Part shown: one piece after another, positions 54,530 to 64,000 of the stretch
Numbering within the stretch: position 1 is the first letter of the stretch
Layout: the number at the start of each line of letters is the position of its first letter
From: Lumbricus terrestris
Lineage: Eukaryota; Annelida; Clitellata; Crassiclitellata; Lumbricidae
Assembly: GCA_949752735.1 (NCBI GenBank)
Contig: OX457036.1
Coordinates: 6,664,692-6,728,691, forward strand
Direction: 5' to 3'
Length of the DNA stretch: 64,000 nt
Translations under genes and position numbers: made by a program
The notes under the pieces: model-generated
Databases searched by the model: none
What the model saw: only the letters and a program-made list of their open reading frames with translations
Told to the model about the DNA's origin: nothing

Positions 54530-54990
54530 CATTGTTATAGCGCCTCTTCAAGAGTATCTACTCAGAAGCGCTCCCGACCCAACCACGGCTACATAGAACG
54601 GTCTTAACAGCAGAGTAGAACGTAATAGTCTCAAAGATTCTAGGCATTAGACGTAGTTTCACAGGGAGCCCATTTCAGGTTGCAGGGTCAATGACAGAAA
54701 AGGCACGGCACTGCGTGATAGAAGTGCGTGATCGGGGGACATGAAGCTCAGCCTGATTAGAACAGCGGAGAGACGCTTAGGGTGGAGCAACAGAACTCCT
54801 GCAAATAGACATGGGCCACCCCCGCGAGACAGCGCCAACACCAAGGAAGATATCCGGTAAGTGACCCTTTGTGAGAAACGGAGCCATTACAAGACGTCCC
54901 GCATGAAAACAAGGCATTTTCAAAATGTGAATCTCGAATTAAAGCACAAAATAACATGGTTTTAAATAAGATCCGACGTCTTGTCGGTTC
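54530..54990 (-). pseudogene. L2-like LINE RT C-terminus, strongly decayed
   Basis: Minus strand: RCLAGVAHVYLQEFCCSTLS, then HVPRSRTSITQCRAFSVIDP-type sequence in another frame, then the tail tactcagaagcgctcccgac and agcgcctcttcaag. Several frameshifts. Confidence 0.7.
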
Positions 54991-55135
54991 TTGCCTTTGC
55001 AACGAATTCTATAGCGAAAATGTATCGCCCTAAACGGTCACCCATTCAAGCTGATGAAACCACCTGACGTAAATCGTATGGATATTGTGATTGGTTTTCA
55101 TTGCTAGCACCCGAGTCAATTAAAAAGACGGCGGA

Positions 55136-55436
55136 TCTGAATGAGTGAATGAGTGAATTAATAAATGATTAATTGAATGGCTGAATGAATGAACGAATGA
55201 ATGAATGGCTGAATGAATGAATGAATGAAGGAATGGCTGAATGAATGAATGAATGAATGAATGAATGAATGAACGAACGAACGAACGAACGAACGAACGA
55301 ATGAATGAATGTATGAATGAATGAATGAATGAATGAATGGCTGAATGAATGAATGAACGAATGAATGAATGAAGGAATGAATGAATGAATGAATGAATGA
55401 ATGAATGAATGAATGAATGAATGAATAAATGAATGA
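55136..55436. repeat. Interrupted (GAAT)n array, ~300 bp
   Basis: GAAT units broken by gaac runs (about 55272-55300) and ggct interruptions. The His/Ser/Phe-rich frames on the minus strand are artefacts. Same unit as the L2-like LINE's terminal repeats. Confidence 0.95.
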
Positions 55437-55805
55437 CCATATTCTCATACAATGAAACTAGACATACCAAATATTTCCGTAGCCATTAGTTGTGTTATTA
55501 AACACCCATAAATACAGATAGAGGTGTCTATATATCTCATTTTGATCAAACAAACTACATCTAAGAATTCCACCATGTGCGCTGTTGTCAAAAACTGCTG
55601 TCCTTCGAGCCACAAAAACTAAACCCAAAATCAAAATCACTTCAAGCATTCTGTTCTCTTCTCGTACAATCACTGCTTCCTTACCTAGCACCTTATTCGG
55701 ATGCATGCAGAAGAAACTACACATTAAGACGAATTTGGGAGGGTAAGAGCGCAACCGGATGTGAAGTCAGCGGAAGTGCAATTGTCCTTCCGGATATGAT
55801 GTGAT
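55437..55805. other. No gene seen
   Basis: Unassigned sequence. Confidence 0.4.
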
Positions 55806-55808
55806 CGT

Positions 55809-56090
55809 TTAACATTGACTTTTTCCGGATTTGACAAAATTCGGCGTCAAGTGTTGACGGACGGCACTAGTGGTCCACCGCAGCCTGGTCTCCCGTGCTT
55901 TGTCAGTGATGCATGCCACACCGACCTTTTTCCTGATGTCCTCACTTCGTTTCATGTCCTTCAGTGATATTCCAAGCATCCATCGCAGCATTCTCATCTC
56001 TGTATCCCTGGATGTTAACATTGTGATTCAAATCTACCGGATCGAACACGCTCCGTTGATTCGGAATTGCGTCGTCCTGCATGGATGAAT
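55809..56090 (-). pseudogene. RTE/BovB-type LINE, RT C-terminal fragment
   Basis: Minus-strand SRDTEMRMLRWMLGISLKDM, KRSEDIRKKVGVACITDKAR and ETRLRWTTSAVRQHL. EMRMLRWMxGxxxxD, an IRxxxxV block and ExRLRWxxxVxR are characteristic of the RTE-clade RT C-terminus. It is too short to show more, and the upstream part is in another frame. Confidence 0.78.
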
Positions 56091-56110
56091 CCAATGGCTG
56101 GAGTCCGGGA

Positions 56111-56532
56111 CGATGTTTGATTCCCAATCCGTCGCCTGTGAACGTTGCAATTTTTATCATGGAGGATGGAGAACCACGACGGATCCTGGGAAAAGGTGGA
56201 AGTCGGTTCAGAGTGGAAGAAGAATCAGCTGAAATTTCCTTGAATGTGGTTTAACTCCGGACATCCGGTGACTCAAGGCTTCTAAGTCTGAGGTTTTCTT
56301 ATCGGTCAGCGGTATTCCTGTTTGCATCTACGATTAATTATCGGAAGTTCGAGTTAACGCACATTGTGTCTTTTAAGAAACTTCGATAGCGTCATCATCT
56401 GTTAATGTATCACTAAAAACTGAAGACTATTATAATTGTTACTGACTTAATAATATTATAAAAAAAATTAATTTCAAGTATTTTCGAGGTTTTTGCCTTC
56501 ATCCATGAGAATACAGAAAATTCCGTAAGTTT
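56111..56532. other. No gene seen
   Basis: Unassigned sequence. Confidence 0.4.
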
Positions 56533-56640
56533 GGCTGGATGGATGGATCCGATTTGACCAGGGTCTATGACAACATAGGCCGTTACCCTGGACAGAAATT
56601 TGCTCGGCATATTACAGCACTTACGAGCTTTCTTTTGCGA
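56533..56640 (+). repeat. Repeat E copy
   Basis: ggatggatccgatttgacca, ccgttaccctggacagaaat, ttgctcggcatattacagca. Confidence 0.75.
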
Positions 56641-57090
56641 TAGTATGCATTATATAATAGCCTAACTTTAAACGATAATAAAGGTATTGGTAACGCTTAG
56701 TATTTCATACAGTCGTGTTATCAATAATAGGCAGCATAATTATTGTATAAAGTATGTAAGTGATTAACGACATTGTGTCATATTTAGGCTGATCAGAGTT
56801 GCTTCCCTCTATTATGAGAGCGTCGGACTAGCATTGCCAGAGCAAGCCTGGGAGGTGTTAGGGAATTATATAATTTAATTCTTGCAATTTCTTTTTATAG
56901 TAAAGCTATTATTTGTTTTAAAGGTGTCCGTTATTGGTGTTTGTGAATATTGGTATAATGTGTTTTTAGCCGAAAATAAATAACAAATGGGTGACTCGTT
57001 TTTGACTGTTGCTATTCTTGCGATGTAAATAATTATAATCATTCCTTTCAGCCTGGTCGGTTGCAAGTGACCTATTATTGATTCTCAGTA
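56641..57090. other. No gene seen
   Basis: AT-rich unassigned sequence. Confidence 0.4.
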
Positions 57091-57094
57091 TTTT

Positions 57095-57700
57095 ATTTAA
57101 TTTATTTCAGAAATTTATATAGCGCCTCTTCAATGTAGGCTACTCAGAAGCGCTCCCGGCCCAGCCACGGCTAAATAAAACAGTTTTTAGGTTTTTAAGG
57201 AACAGAGCGGAGTGACCCCTGGGAATTAAGCGCAGTGTAACAGGGAGACCATTCCAAGCTACAGGACCTGCAACAGAGAATGAACAACGCTGTCGGATAG
57301 CAGTCCGTGAGCGGGGAACCAGAAGCTCAGCGTGGTTCGCTGATCGAAGGGTCGATCGACGCTGAACTCCCAAGGTGGAACCACAGAATTCTCGAAGGTA
57401 GGGTGGAGCTAGTCCTTCAATGCACCGCCTAACCAGCGCACAGACCCTGTATGCAATCCGCTGAGGAGAAGGGAGCCAGTGTAAGGTATCCCGCATATAG
57501 GATGAGACATGGCCATATTTTGGGATATGGCCAACAAGTCGCGCCGCAGAGCGGAGGACCCGTTCAAGGCAGCCAATCCGGTCAGCCGGAAGTCCATGAT
57601 AGAGGGTGCTGCAGTAGTCAAGGCGGGAAACTACGAAAGAGTGAACAAGAGTAGAGGCGGCACTATATGTATGTGCATTGCTACGTAAGTGTTCATTCAT
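57095..57700 (-). pseudogene. L2-like LINE, best-preserved RT C-terminus with 3' tail
   Basis: An uninterrupted 186-codon minus frame (57140-57700): HSFVVSRLDYCSTLYHGLPA, LERVLRSAARLVGHIPKYGH, MRDTLHWLPSPQRIAYRVC, EGLAPPYLREFCGSTLG, RSANHAELLVPRSRTAIRQR, FSVAGPVAWNGLPVTLRLIP and SRGWAGSASE-stop. The stop codon falls inside the conserved tail (gagcgcttctgagtag), followed by ttgaagaggcgctatataaa. It is 5' truncated upstream of the RLDYC block, so no catalytic residues remain. The least-mutated copy of this LINE in the window. Confidence 0.88.
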
Positions 57701-57771
57701 TCATTCATTATTGTAATAATTATTGTAATAATTTTCGTTTAATTCAACAAGCCGGTTGACAGAACATTTCA
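57701..57771 (-). repeat. SINE-B tail end
   Basis: ATT-type repeats, then cgtttaattcaacaagccgg and ttgacagaac. Confidence 0.5.
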
Positions 57772-58145
57772 TTTCAAGAATTTATATAGCGCTTCTTCGA
57801 GAAATCCACTCAGATGCTCTCCCAGTCCAACCACGGTGAAACAAACAAGTTTTAAGGAGCTTGTAGAAGACTGATGAGTCAACCCTTGGTAGCAGGCGCA
57901 CATGCAACGGGAGACTATTCCAGACAGATGGACCTACAACTGAGAAAGCACGACGCTGAAAAGTTGAGGTTTCAACACGTGGGACCAAAAGCTTCCCGCT
58001 AGAGGCAGAGCGAAGGGCACTGCGAGCCAGGACAACAGATACTGGACAGCAGAGCTCAAAAACATAAGTAGGAGGCTAGGAGCACAGCCAAGGAGACAAC
58101 GCCAAACCAGTGAAGCAATTCTGTACTCGATGCGTTCAGTAGTTA
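57772..58145 (-). pseudogene. L2-like LINE RT C-terminus with tail
   Basis: Minus strand: ERIEYRIASLVWRCLLGCAP, then PRVETSTFQRRAFSVVGPSV and WNSLPLHVRLLPRVDSSVFY, HRGWTGRASE; tail ttatatagcgcttcttcgag. Frame changes between the first and second blocks. Confidence 0.8.
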
Positions 58146-58811
58146 TACTTTTGTATAAGCTGGATTCATCAGGTCCACTAACGTGTTCATTCTATTCTCT
58201 TACCCGATGAATTCATGAGGCATATGAAAACACTCCTTTCTGTCAGTGATGACACTGGTCCGGGTCGGAAACGCAGATAGCCATTTTGAATGCGCTCATA
58301 AACTATCGAATACAGCTGCAATGAGGTGTGTGTTTTCAGGGCTTAAATTTTGACTTGGCGTTCATGGACGGCGTCGATGCAATTGTTTTAGACTCTGAGT
58401 GCCATCCTGCCAGTTATTTACCAGTACTGCCTAGAAAGGTAAAGGGTGTCCAAGCATTTGTTTTTCTACATCGTAAGCGCTATTTGTATAGTTCTGAACT
58501 GATCTAGTATAAGCTTAAGCACTTGGTGTCCAATCTTACCGATAAAGGAACCGCGGTTGGATTAAATCATAGAGTCAAGTGTAGAAGTCATATTTTCGTC
58601 GTCATCGTCATGTTATCAAGCAGTAACTTCTCTGGAACTGCTACGTGTCGTCAACGCAAAGAATCATCAAAATCATCTCCAATGATGATGTTACGATCAA
58701 GCAAAACACCTTTATATTGCAGATGACTGATGTTACACATAAAATGCATTTTAAATAATCCTGTGTAGGCTATAATATAATATTATAATATTATAAGAAA
58801 AATTTGATCGG
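58146..58811. other. No gene seen
   Basis: AT-rich unassigned sequence. Confidence 0.4.
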
Positions 58812-58900
58812 AAACTACGCCACTGGTTGCACACTGCCAGTGCCAGTCCCAAGCCTGGATGAAGGAGGAGGGCGTCGCTAATGGTCTTTGTTGTATAGTA
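58812..58900 (+). repeat. SINE-H core copy
   Basis: ccactggttgcacactgcca, gtgccagtcccaagcctgga, tgaaggaggagggcgtcgct, aatggtctttgttgt. Confidence 0.8.
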
Positions 58901-59214
58901 CTAATTATGTTAAAAATGCTTTAGGCAATATAAAATTTAATTCGTCGCTCTAACCTTACTTCACCCTTAAACTTTCAATGAGAGTTAGGCCCTGTATATC
59001 AATAAACGTGAATTCCAAATTTCTAAAGAACTACAAATATGAATCTATGAAGATTGATCTACAATACGATACAATAATATTATGACAGTTTTTGAGAATC
59101 TTTTGGAACAAAGTGGAGTGACACTAGGACAATAAGCATAGTGTAACAGGAATCCATTCCACTTACGTTTTAGTTTGTCGGGCCAGCTGTATGTAACATA
59201 TGTATGTATTTGCA
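58901..59214. other. No gene seen
   Basis: AT-rich unassigned sequence. Confidence 0.4.
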
Positions 59215-59425
59215 CGTGCACTTGTTACAGCGCTCCTTTTACTCGGAAGTGCACCCAACTACAGCGCGGACACTGAATCGGAGTTTCACGCCGAAGCGCA
59301 TAAGCAATTGTGAGTGAAGGACTTGCTCAAGGTCTTTACGAATCGAGTTGAGGTGGATTCAAACCTTCATCCCTCCGGCTGCAAGGCAACGAACGTACCA
59401 GCTATAACGCCACGTACCATGCATG
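59215..59425 (-). repeat. SINE-A, full-length copy
   Basis: Tail cagcgctccttttactcgga, body cagcgcggacactgaatcgg and agcaattgtgagtgaaggac, head cattccggctgcaaggcaac-like block to gccacg. In minus orientation. Confidence 0.8.
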
Positions 59426-59614
59426 TAGGCCTAAAATGAAACAGAAATATTGGCGAAATGCGAATAAAACATCGTGAATACCAAATGACTCTTAAGGATA
59501 GTTGTGTATGTTGTAACTTCAATGTCTACAGCGACATCTTTAGAGTTGATCCATAGCGTCTGGAATGTTTCCAATTGTTCTTAGGATATTACAACTAGGA
59601 CACTCGAGACTCTA

Positions 59615-59704
59615 GAGGGGGGCGGTAGAGTAATGGATAACACGTTTGGATAACACGCTGGCGTAGAGAGCGAGAGGTAGCGAGCCCTCTTGGGGCGGTG
59701 TGAG
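59615..59704 (+). repeat. SINE-B head interrupted by the Gmr1-like LTR
   Basis: ggcggtagagtaatggataa, acacgctggcgtagagagcg and aggtagcgagccctcttggg match the family B head at 41086-41160, then the sequence changes at the LTR start. Confidence 0.6.
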
Positions 59705-59784
59705 TGTTAGCTACCTATTACCCCTCTGGGCTTCCTTACTTGGACTCTCCTTGACTATGTGGGAGTTGAGGGAAGGGCAGGGCC

Positions 59785-59793
59785 TATTTAAAG
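59785..59793 (+). promoter_or_regulatory. TATA box of the LTR
   Basis: TATTTAAAG within ggcctatttaaagggctact, about 80 bp into the LTR. Confidence 0.55.
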
Positions 59794-60069
59794 GGCTACT
59801 ACTGTGGGGGCTTGCTTCTTGTCGTGGGTCTACTCTGTGGTGTGTGTTCGACTCCTGTTGAGCGTGGCGTGTGGTTCGTGTTCTACGACGTTTGTCTTCT
59901 TCGATTGCCGTCCCACCTCGTTGGTGAACTGGCCTACATCCGTCTTCCTTTGGGCTCCGTTAGCCTGGTGTGTCTTCACGTCAGCTCTGTCGAATCAGCT
60001 GTATCGGTCGTACTTCATGTCAGCTTTGGGTAACGTTAACCTACTCCTTGTCAGACTGCTCTGTTATTG

Positions 60070-60075
60070 AATAAA
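60070..60075 (+). terminator. Polyadenylation signal of the LTR
   Basis: AATAAA about 70 bp before the LTR end and 280 bp after the TATA box. Confidence 0.5.
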
Positions 60076-60148
60076 TCGATGTTATTTTACATTACGGACC
60101 TGAGTATTACTCATCATCTTCTAGACTAGAGCAAGTGAACCCAACAGA

Positions 60149-60167
60149 TGGGGTCTCTCGGGATTTT
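60149..60167 (+). promoter_or_regulatory. Primer-binding site, possibly tRNA-Pro type
   Basis: TGGGGTCTCTCGGGATTTT begins two bases after the LTR. It resembles the common tRNA-Pro site (TGGGGGCTCGTCCGGGAT) with a substitution and small gaps, so the primer identity is uncertain while the position is convincing. Confidence 0.55.
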
Positions 60168-60474
60168 TTCACGATAATTTGAAATTTGCGTCAAAAAAGG
60201 GGCGTTGTTTCCGTGAAATTTAGCGAATAGTACGGTGGTAATTCCGTTGGAAAAGTGTTATATGGTGGTTGGCCGTGAAGACAGGTCAATGGTTGTTGTT
60301 TTTGGCGAATTAGGTCGGGAAAATTAGTGCGGGAAATTTCGACGTTTTGCGATATTGAGTTTTGCGAGTTTTGTAAATTTGGTCGAGACAGTTTTGAAGT
60401 GAGCTGTCGTGGGTGAATTTTTTGCGCTGTGCGTTGGTCTGCACGTCGAATAGTCGACAGGGCGTAGAGGTAAA

Positions 60475-61947
60475 ATGGCGTCGTTAGAGGAGGAGTTAAT
60501 TCCTGAATTTGGGGATGTCAGAGACATACCAAGTGACACACTTCGACTGGTGAGTGAGACATATGGTGAGGAAGTGGAGGACGTGTCTAGGTCACAGGTG
60601 AGGAGAATGGCTATGAAACCATTGTCACCGAAATTGGGTAGTGCAGCTTGGAAACTTAAGGCACAGGCGAAGAAAGAGGAGGCCGAGTTAGAGCGCTTGC
60701 ACTTAAAAGAGGACAGAGAGTGGGAGAGAGAGAAGGAGCGAATGAGATTCGAGGAGAAGAAAATGCAAATTGAAGCCGAGAGAGAGGAAAAGAAAATGCA
60801 GATTGCAGCGGAGGAGAATAAATTGAGGATTGAAGCAGAGAGAGAGGAGAATAAATTGAGGATTGAAGCAGAAGAGACGAAAAGGAGATTTGACATGGAG
60901 GAGAAACGAATGAATATGGAATTTGAGAAGCAGAGATTAGAAATGGACGGACGGAGAATAGAAGGAGGTGGTGCTGTCGAACGACCAGCGCATGGAAATG
61001 AGGATTTGCGTTTTGGGGCAGCTCTGAAATTTGTGCCAAAATTTGATTCGGCCGATATCGAACATTATTTTGCGGCGTTTGAGCAAGCAATGACGTTGCA
61101 TCAAATTCCGATGGGAAAATGGTCGTCCCTCCTACAGCCACAGTTGTCGGGGAAGGCGGCGAAAGTTTTTGCGGCTTTATCGTTGGAGGAGTGCGTCCAA
61201 TATGATATTGTGAAGAGTGCGCTATTGACGGCGTACGAACGTATTCCGGAATTTTATCGAAAGAAATTTCGGGGGTTGCGAAAAGAACCGAGGGAAACGT
61301 ATGCGAATTATGCATTTCGACTGCAGAGTCCTTTTCAGAGATGGATTGAGGGTACAAACTCGTGGGAGGAGTTAGCAAAATTTAAAGAGGTAATTCTCAT
61401 GGAGCAGTTTGTACAAGCGTTACCTATTGAAGTACACAGGTGGCTGATAGATAAGAGTCCTGATACTGTTGCAAGTGCTGCACGTTTAGCGGATGAATAT
61501 GCAGTGTTATACAAGCAGGGGCCGTACCATTATTCTGGGGGGTTCCGCAGGGATTTTTTCGACCGTACACGAGGATTCTCATCTGATGATAGTGAGAAGA
61601 AAGATGTATGGGAGCGTCAAGGCGTGGGGTACAAGGATGGTACGCGTCGTGATACAAATTGGGGTCGACGTTCGCCTCAAAGAGGAACGTATGGGTTTAA
61701 TAAGCCTGTGCGGGAAAATGATGACGTCACTGGTTTTGGGGAACCGGTCACGTGCGCATTTTGTAGAGCGCCAGGTCATACGAAGGCCAGTTGTTGGAAA
61801 TTAAAACGAAAGGAGGGGCATCAATGGAAAATTGGAGGGGTGCGAAACCTGTGGGTTTGGTTCAGACTGTTTCGGCGCCTGTTAAACCACAGAGTTTTCC
61901 GAAGCCAATTGAATCTGTTGATAAACTGTATGCACCATTTTGTGTGA
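60475..61947 (+). CDS. Gag of the Gmr1-like element, with SCAN-like capsid domain
   Basis: 490 codons; ATG at 60475 in a good context (aaaATGg). Residues 70-165 are a highly charged Glu/Lys/Arg coiled coil (repeats such as EENKLRIEAEREENKLRIEA). Residues about 180-270 are the capsid N-lobe (LKFVPKFDSADIEHYFAAFE). Residues about 258-355 (YRKKFRGLRKEPRETYANYA ... VILMEQFVQALPIEVHRWL ... AARLADEY) strongly resemble the vertebrate SCAN domain, which was proposed to derive from a Gmr1-like Gag capsid. One CCHC zinc knuckle is present (CAFCRAPGHTKASC). It overlaps pol by 178 nt. Confidence 0.93.
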   Translation: MASLEEELIPEFGDVRDIPSDTLRLVSETYGEEVEDVSRSQVRRMAMKPLSPKLGSAAWKLKAQAKKEEAELERLHLKEDREWEREKERMRFEEKKMQIEAEREEKKMQIAAEENKLRIEAEREENKLRIEAEETKRRFDMEEKRMNMEFEKQRLEMDGRRIEGGGAVERPAHGNEDLRFGAALKFVPKFDSADIEHYFAAFEQAMTLHQIPMGKWSSLLQPQLSGKAAKVFAALSLEECVQYDIVKSALLTAYERIPEFYRKKFRGLRKEPRETYANYAFRLQSPFQRWIEGTNSWEELAKFKEVILMEQFVQALPIEVHRWLIDKSPDTVASAARLADEYAVLYKQGPYHYSGGFRRDFFDRTRGFSSDDSEKKDVWERQGVGYKDGTRRDTNWGRRSPQRGTYGFNKPVRENDDVTGFGEPVTCAFCRAPGHTKASCWKLKRKEGHQWKIGGVRNLWVWFRLFRRLLNHRVFRSQLNLLINCMHHFV

Positions 61948-64000
61948 TTGGATGTGTAATTGATGATGAGGGTGCACGAAAGGAGGCGGTATTCTTGAGG
62001 GATAGTGGAGCGCTGCAGTCTTTGGTGTCTAATGAATGGTTGAATGAGCATGAGTTTGTACACATGAATGAAACGAGGTTACTCAGAGGTATATCTGGTT
62101 CTATTGTGGAATGTCCTCTGGTGAAAGTGAATGTTGATTGTGCATTTGTTCAAGGTGAGGTGTTATGCTGTCTAATGAATTCACTTCCAATGGCTGGGGT
62201 GCATTGCATTGTGGGTAATGATACAGCGCTGGCAGGACAGGTGTTGGAGGTCGCGGTGACGACTCGTGCACAGGCTAGAGCACATGCAGTGAGACAGAGT
62301 GAGAGGGAGACGGCGGTGTGCAGTGAAGCGGCGCCCGAGCAGTCGGAGATAGTGGGTCAAAGTACGGAGTCGGCCGACCAAGAGCGAACGCCAGGTGAAA
62401 TAATTGACAGACAAGTTGAACGAATGAATTTCGATGAAGGCGACTTATCGAGTTTATTTGCAGCGACAGAATCTGTTGTGACAGAAAGATCGGAGCTATA
62501 TGTTAGCCGACAGGAATTAATATTGCGCCAGCGCCGGTGTCCTGAATTGAGACCATTGTATGCACAAGTCGACGAGACGGTGTCTGTCGGTGGGCGTGTA
62601 CAACCGTATGCGTTGGTGGACGAGGTCTTGGTGCGTCGATGGGAGGAGAAGTGTACACCATTAGGAATGGGTGTGGTACAAATAGTTGTGCCTCGTGACT
62701 TAAGACAGAAGTTGTTGCATGTGGCCCATGATATACCAGCGGCTGGGCATTTGGGTACTAGAAAGACACTGGATCGGTTGACGAAGCATTTCTGGTGGCC
62801 TCATGTGAATCGAGACGTTCGTGAGTATTGTCGTTCATGTGATGTGTGTCAACGCTTAGGCAAAGGAAACAGAAATTATAGGGCGCCCATGGTCAGTATG
62901 CCTGTAATGGAGGAAGTGTTTCAACGCTTGGCAATGGATATCGTAGGCCCATTGAGTGTATGTGAGGGAACGGGGAATAGGTTTATTCTCACGGTCATTG
63001 ATTTGGCTTCCCATTTTCCATTTGCGTTTCCGTTGAAGAATCATACGGCGCAGGATGTGGCTAAATGTTTGTGTGAAGTTTTTTCGCTTTTCGGATTTCC
63101 GAAAGAATTGTTATCTGATTGTGGCTCAGAATTCATGTCTGATTTGATGCAAGTGTTTGTGCATGAATGTGGTATTGTGCAGTTGAAAACTAGTCCTTAT
63201 AGACCACAAACGAATGGCTCGTGCGAACGCTTTCATCGTACTATGAAAGATATGTTGAAGGCGTTGGCTGAAACATATCCGGGTTCTTGGGATGCAATGT
63301 TGCCGTGGATCTTGTTTGCATATAGAGAGGTTCCGGTACAGGGTACTGGCTTTTCTGCTTTTGATTTGATGTATGGCAGAGATGTGCGTGGCATGTTGCA
63401 ATTGATGAAGGAAGAATGGTTGGCGAAAGATGTTGTACATGAAGTGTCTGGCAAGAACGTGATTGACTATGTTTTACAATTACGTGAACGTATGCGTGTT
63501 GGATTGAAACTTGCTGGTGAAAATGCTGTTGATGCGAAAAGTAAATCGAAGCAACTGTATGATAAGCAGTCACGTGCTGTGTCTTTTGAGGAAGGTGAAA
63601 AGGTTTTACTCTTGATTCCGTTGGTGGGTAAACCTTTACAGACCAAATATTGTGGACCGTATGTGGTTGTACGTCGACTTGGTCCGGTCGATTATTTAGT
63701 GAGTACCCCGGATCGAAGAAAAACGGAACGGGTGGTACATGTGAATCTGATGAAGCGCTATGTGGATCGTATGGATGTGGTGTATGAGCGACCGAATGAG
63801 GAGGTGGTGGCTTCTGTGTTGGTGGTAAATCCGGATGTGAGGATGAATGATGTGACTTTAGAGGATAAGGTCTTACAATGTGAAGTGTCTGCTGAATGTC
63901 GTGCGGAATTGCGGGATGTTTTGCATGACTTTGCACATGTGTTTAGTGAAGTACCGGGTAAAACATCTATGGTGTCTCATAGAATTGATTTGGTTGAAGG
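61767..64000 (+). CDS. Pol of the Gmr1-like element: protease, integrase, start of RT (partial)
   Basis: Open in the -1 frame relative to gag from 61767 to the edge; ATG at 61824 is the first internal start. The protease motif is FLRDSGALQSLV (about 61992-62027). A ~150-residue linker follows. Integrase has an HHCC finger (HVAHDIPAAGHLG ... CRSCDVC, 62718-62852) and a DDE core (MDIVGPL, SDCGSEF, NGSCERFHR) with exactly 35 residues between the second Asp and the Glu. The GPY module is KYCGPYVVVRRLGPVDYLV. After it comes HVFSEVPGKTSMVSHRIDL, the typical start of a Ty3/gypsy RT domain, so RT lies downstream of integrase. No canonical XXXYYYZ slip site was found in the gag/pol overlap. Confidence 0.93.

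Larger units (their letters stand above)
59705..60146 (+). repeat. 5' LTR of the Gmr1-like element
   Basis: Inferred from TGTTAG at the left and CCCAACA just before the primer site: TGTT...AACA inverted ends, about 442 bp. The left boundary could be 59699 (TGTGAG). The second LTR is outside the window, so the limits cannot be confirmed by comparison. Confidence 0.65.
59705..64000 (+). mobile_element. Gmr1-like Ty3/gypsy retrotransposon, 5' part, cut by window edge
   Basis: Order visible: LTR, primer site, gag, then pol in the -1 frame with protease, integrase and the beginning of RT. Integrase upstream of RT is the Ty1/copia-like arrangement known in the Gmr1-like branch of Ty3/gypsy, described from deuterostomes. 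No stop or frameshift breaks pol over 2.2 kb, so the copy may be intact. RT, RNase H and the 3' LTR would lie to the right of the window. Confidence 0.92.

Noticed and set aside
55120..55470. Long His/Ser/Phe-rich open frames on the minus strand
   Set aside because: They are translations of the interrupted GAAT array; similar artefacts cross the GATT repeat at 48199-48399 and the GGGA repeat at 29520-29722.
60324..61378. 190- and 240-codon minus-strand frames opposite gag
   Set aside because: They are complements of the Glu/Lys/Arg-rich coiled-coil coding sequence of Gag and have no independent features.
61767..61944. Canonical -1 slippery heptamer in the gag/pol overlap
   Set aside because: None of the runs in the overlap fits X XXY YYZ in the gag frame; the shift may use another mechanism, or one indel may separate the frames.
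63241..63936. 231-codon minus-strand frame opposite integrase
   Set aside because: The plus-strand integrase motifs are unambiguous; the antisense frame is His/Pro/Ser-rich without domains.

Overview
This window is animal nuclear DNA and almost all of it is transposable-element sequence. No complete host gene, rRNA gene, functional tRNA gene or bacterial-type operon is visible. The host looks like an invertebrate. A Ty3/gypsy element at the right edge has the protease-integrase-reverse transcriptase order of the Gmr1-like clade, which was described from deuterostomes, so a marine invertebrate deuterostome is a reasonable but unproven guess.

Layout. 1-9.6 kb: AT-rich intergenic DNA with tRNA-derived SINE pieces, two small DNA transposons (467-870 and a TTAA-flanked piggyBac-like element at 3893-5149) and one possible coding exon near 2.4 kb. 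9.6-13.1 kb: decayed L2/CR1-like and RTE-like LINE tails and a hAT-type MITE. 13127-24314: a complete, very young Ty3/gypsy element on the minus strand. It has two 2,376-bp LTRs with one difference found, a 4-bp target duplication, a tRNA-Leu-like primer site and a 1,158-codon ORF in which Gag is fused in frame to the end of the reverse transcriptase. It sits inside an RTE fragment that itself sits inside an L2-like LINE. 24.3-59.6 kb: a mosaic of L2-like 3' ends, at least three tRNA-derived SINE families, hAT MITEs with exact 8-bp target duplications, a Tc1/mariner foldback element, long inverted repeats and microsatellites. 59705-64000: the 5' part of a Gmr1-like element on the plus strand, whose Gag carries a SCAN-like capsid domain and whose pol is still open at the window edge.

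How the parts work together. The L2-like LINE ends in a short conserved tail (a GCGCC...TATATAAAT-type end followed by tetranucleotide repeats). SINE family A has the same tail after a tRNA-like head, the usual design of a SINE copied by a partner LINE. The minus-strand gypsy element keeps RNase H and integrase but has lost nucleocapsid, protease and the RT catalytic core, so its mobility would depend on an intact relative. Its LTRs encode a coiled-coil ORF that reads out of the LTR across the primer site and overlaps the gag frame in the -1 register.

SINE and repeat names A to I are labels made up here. Coordinates of decayed repeats are accurate to about 10-20 bases.
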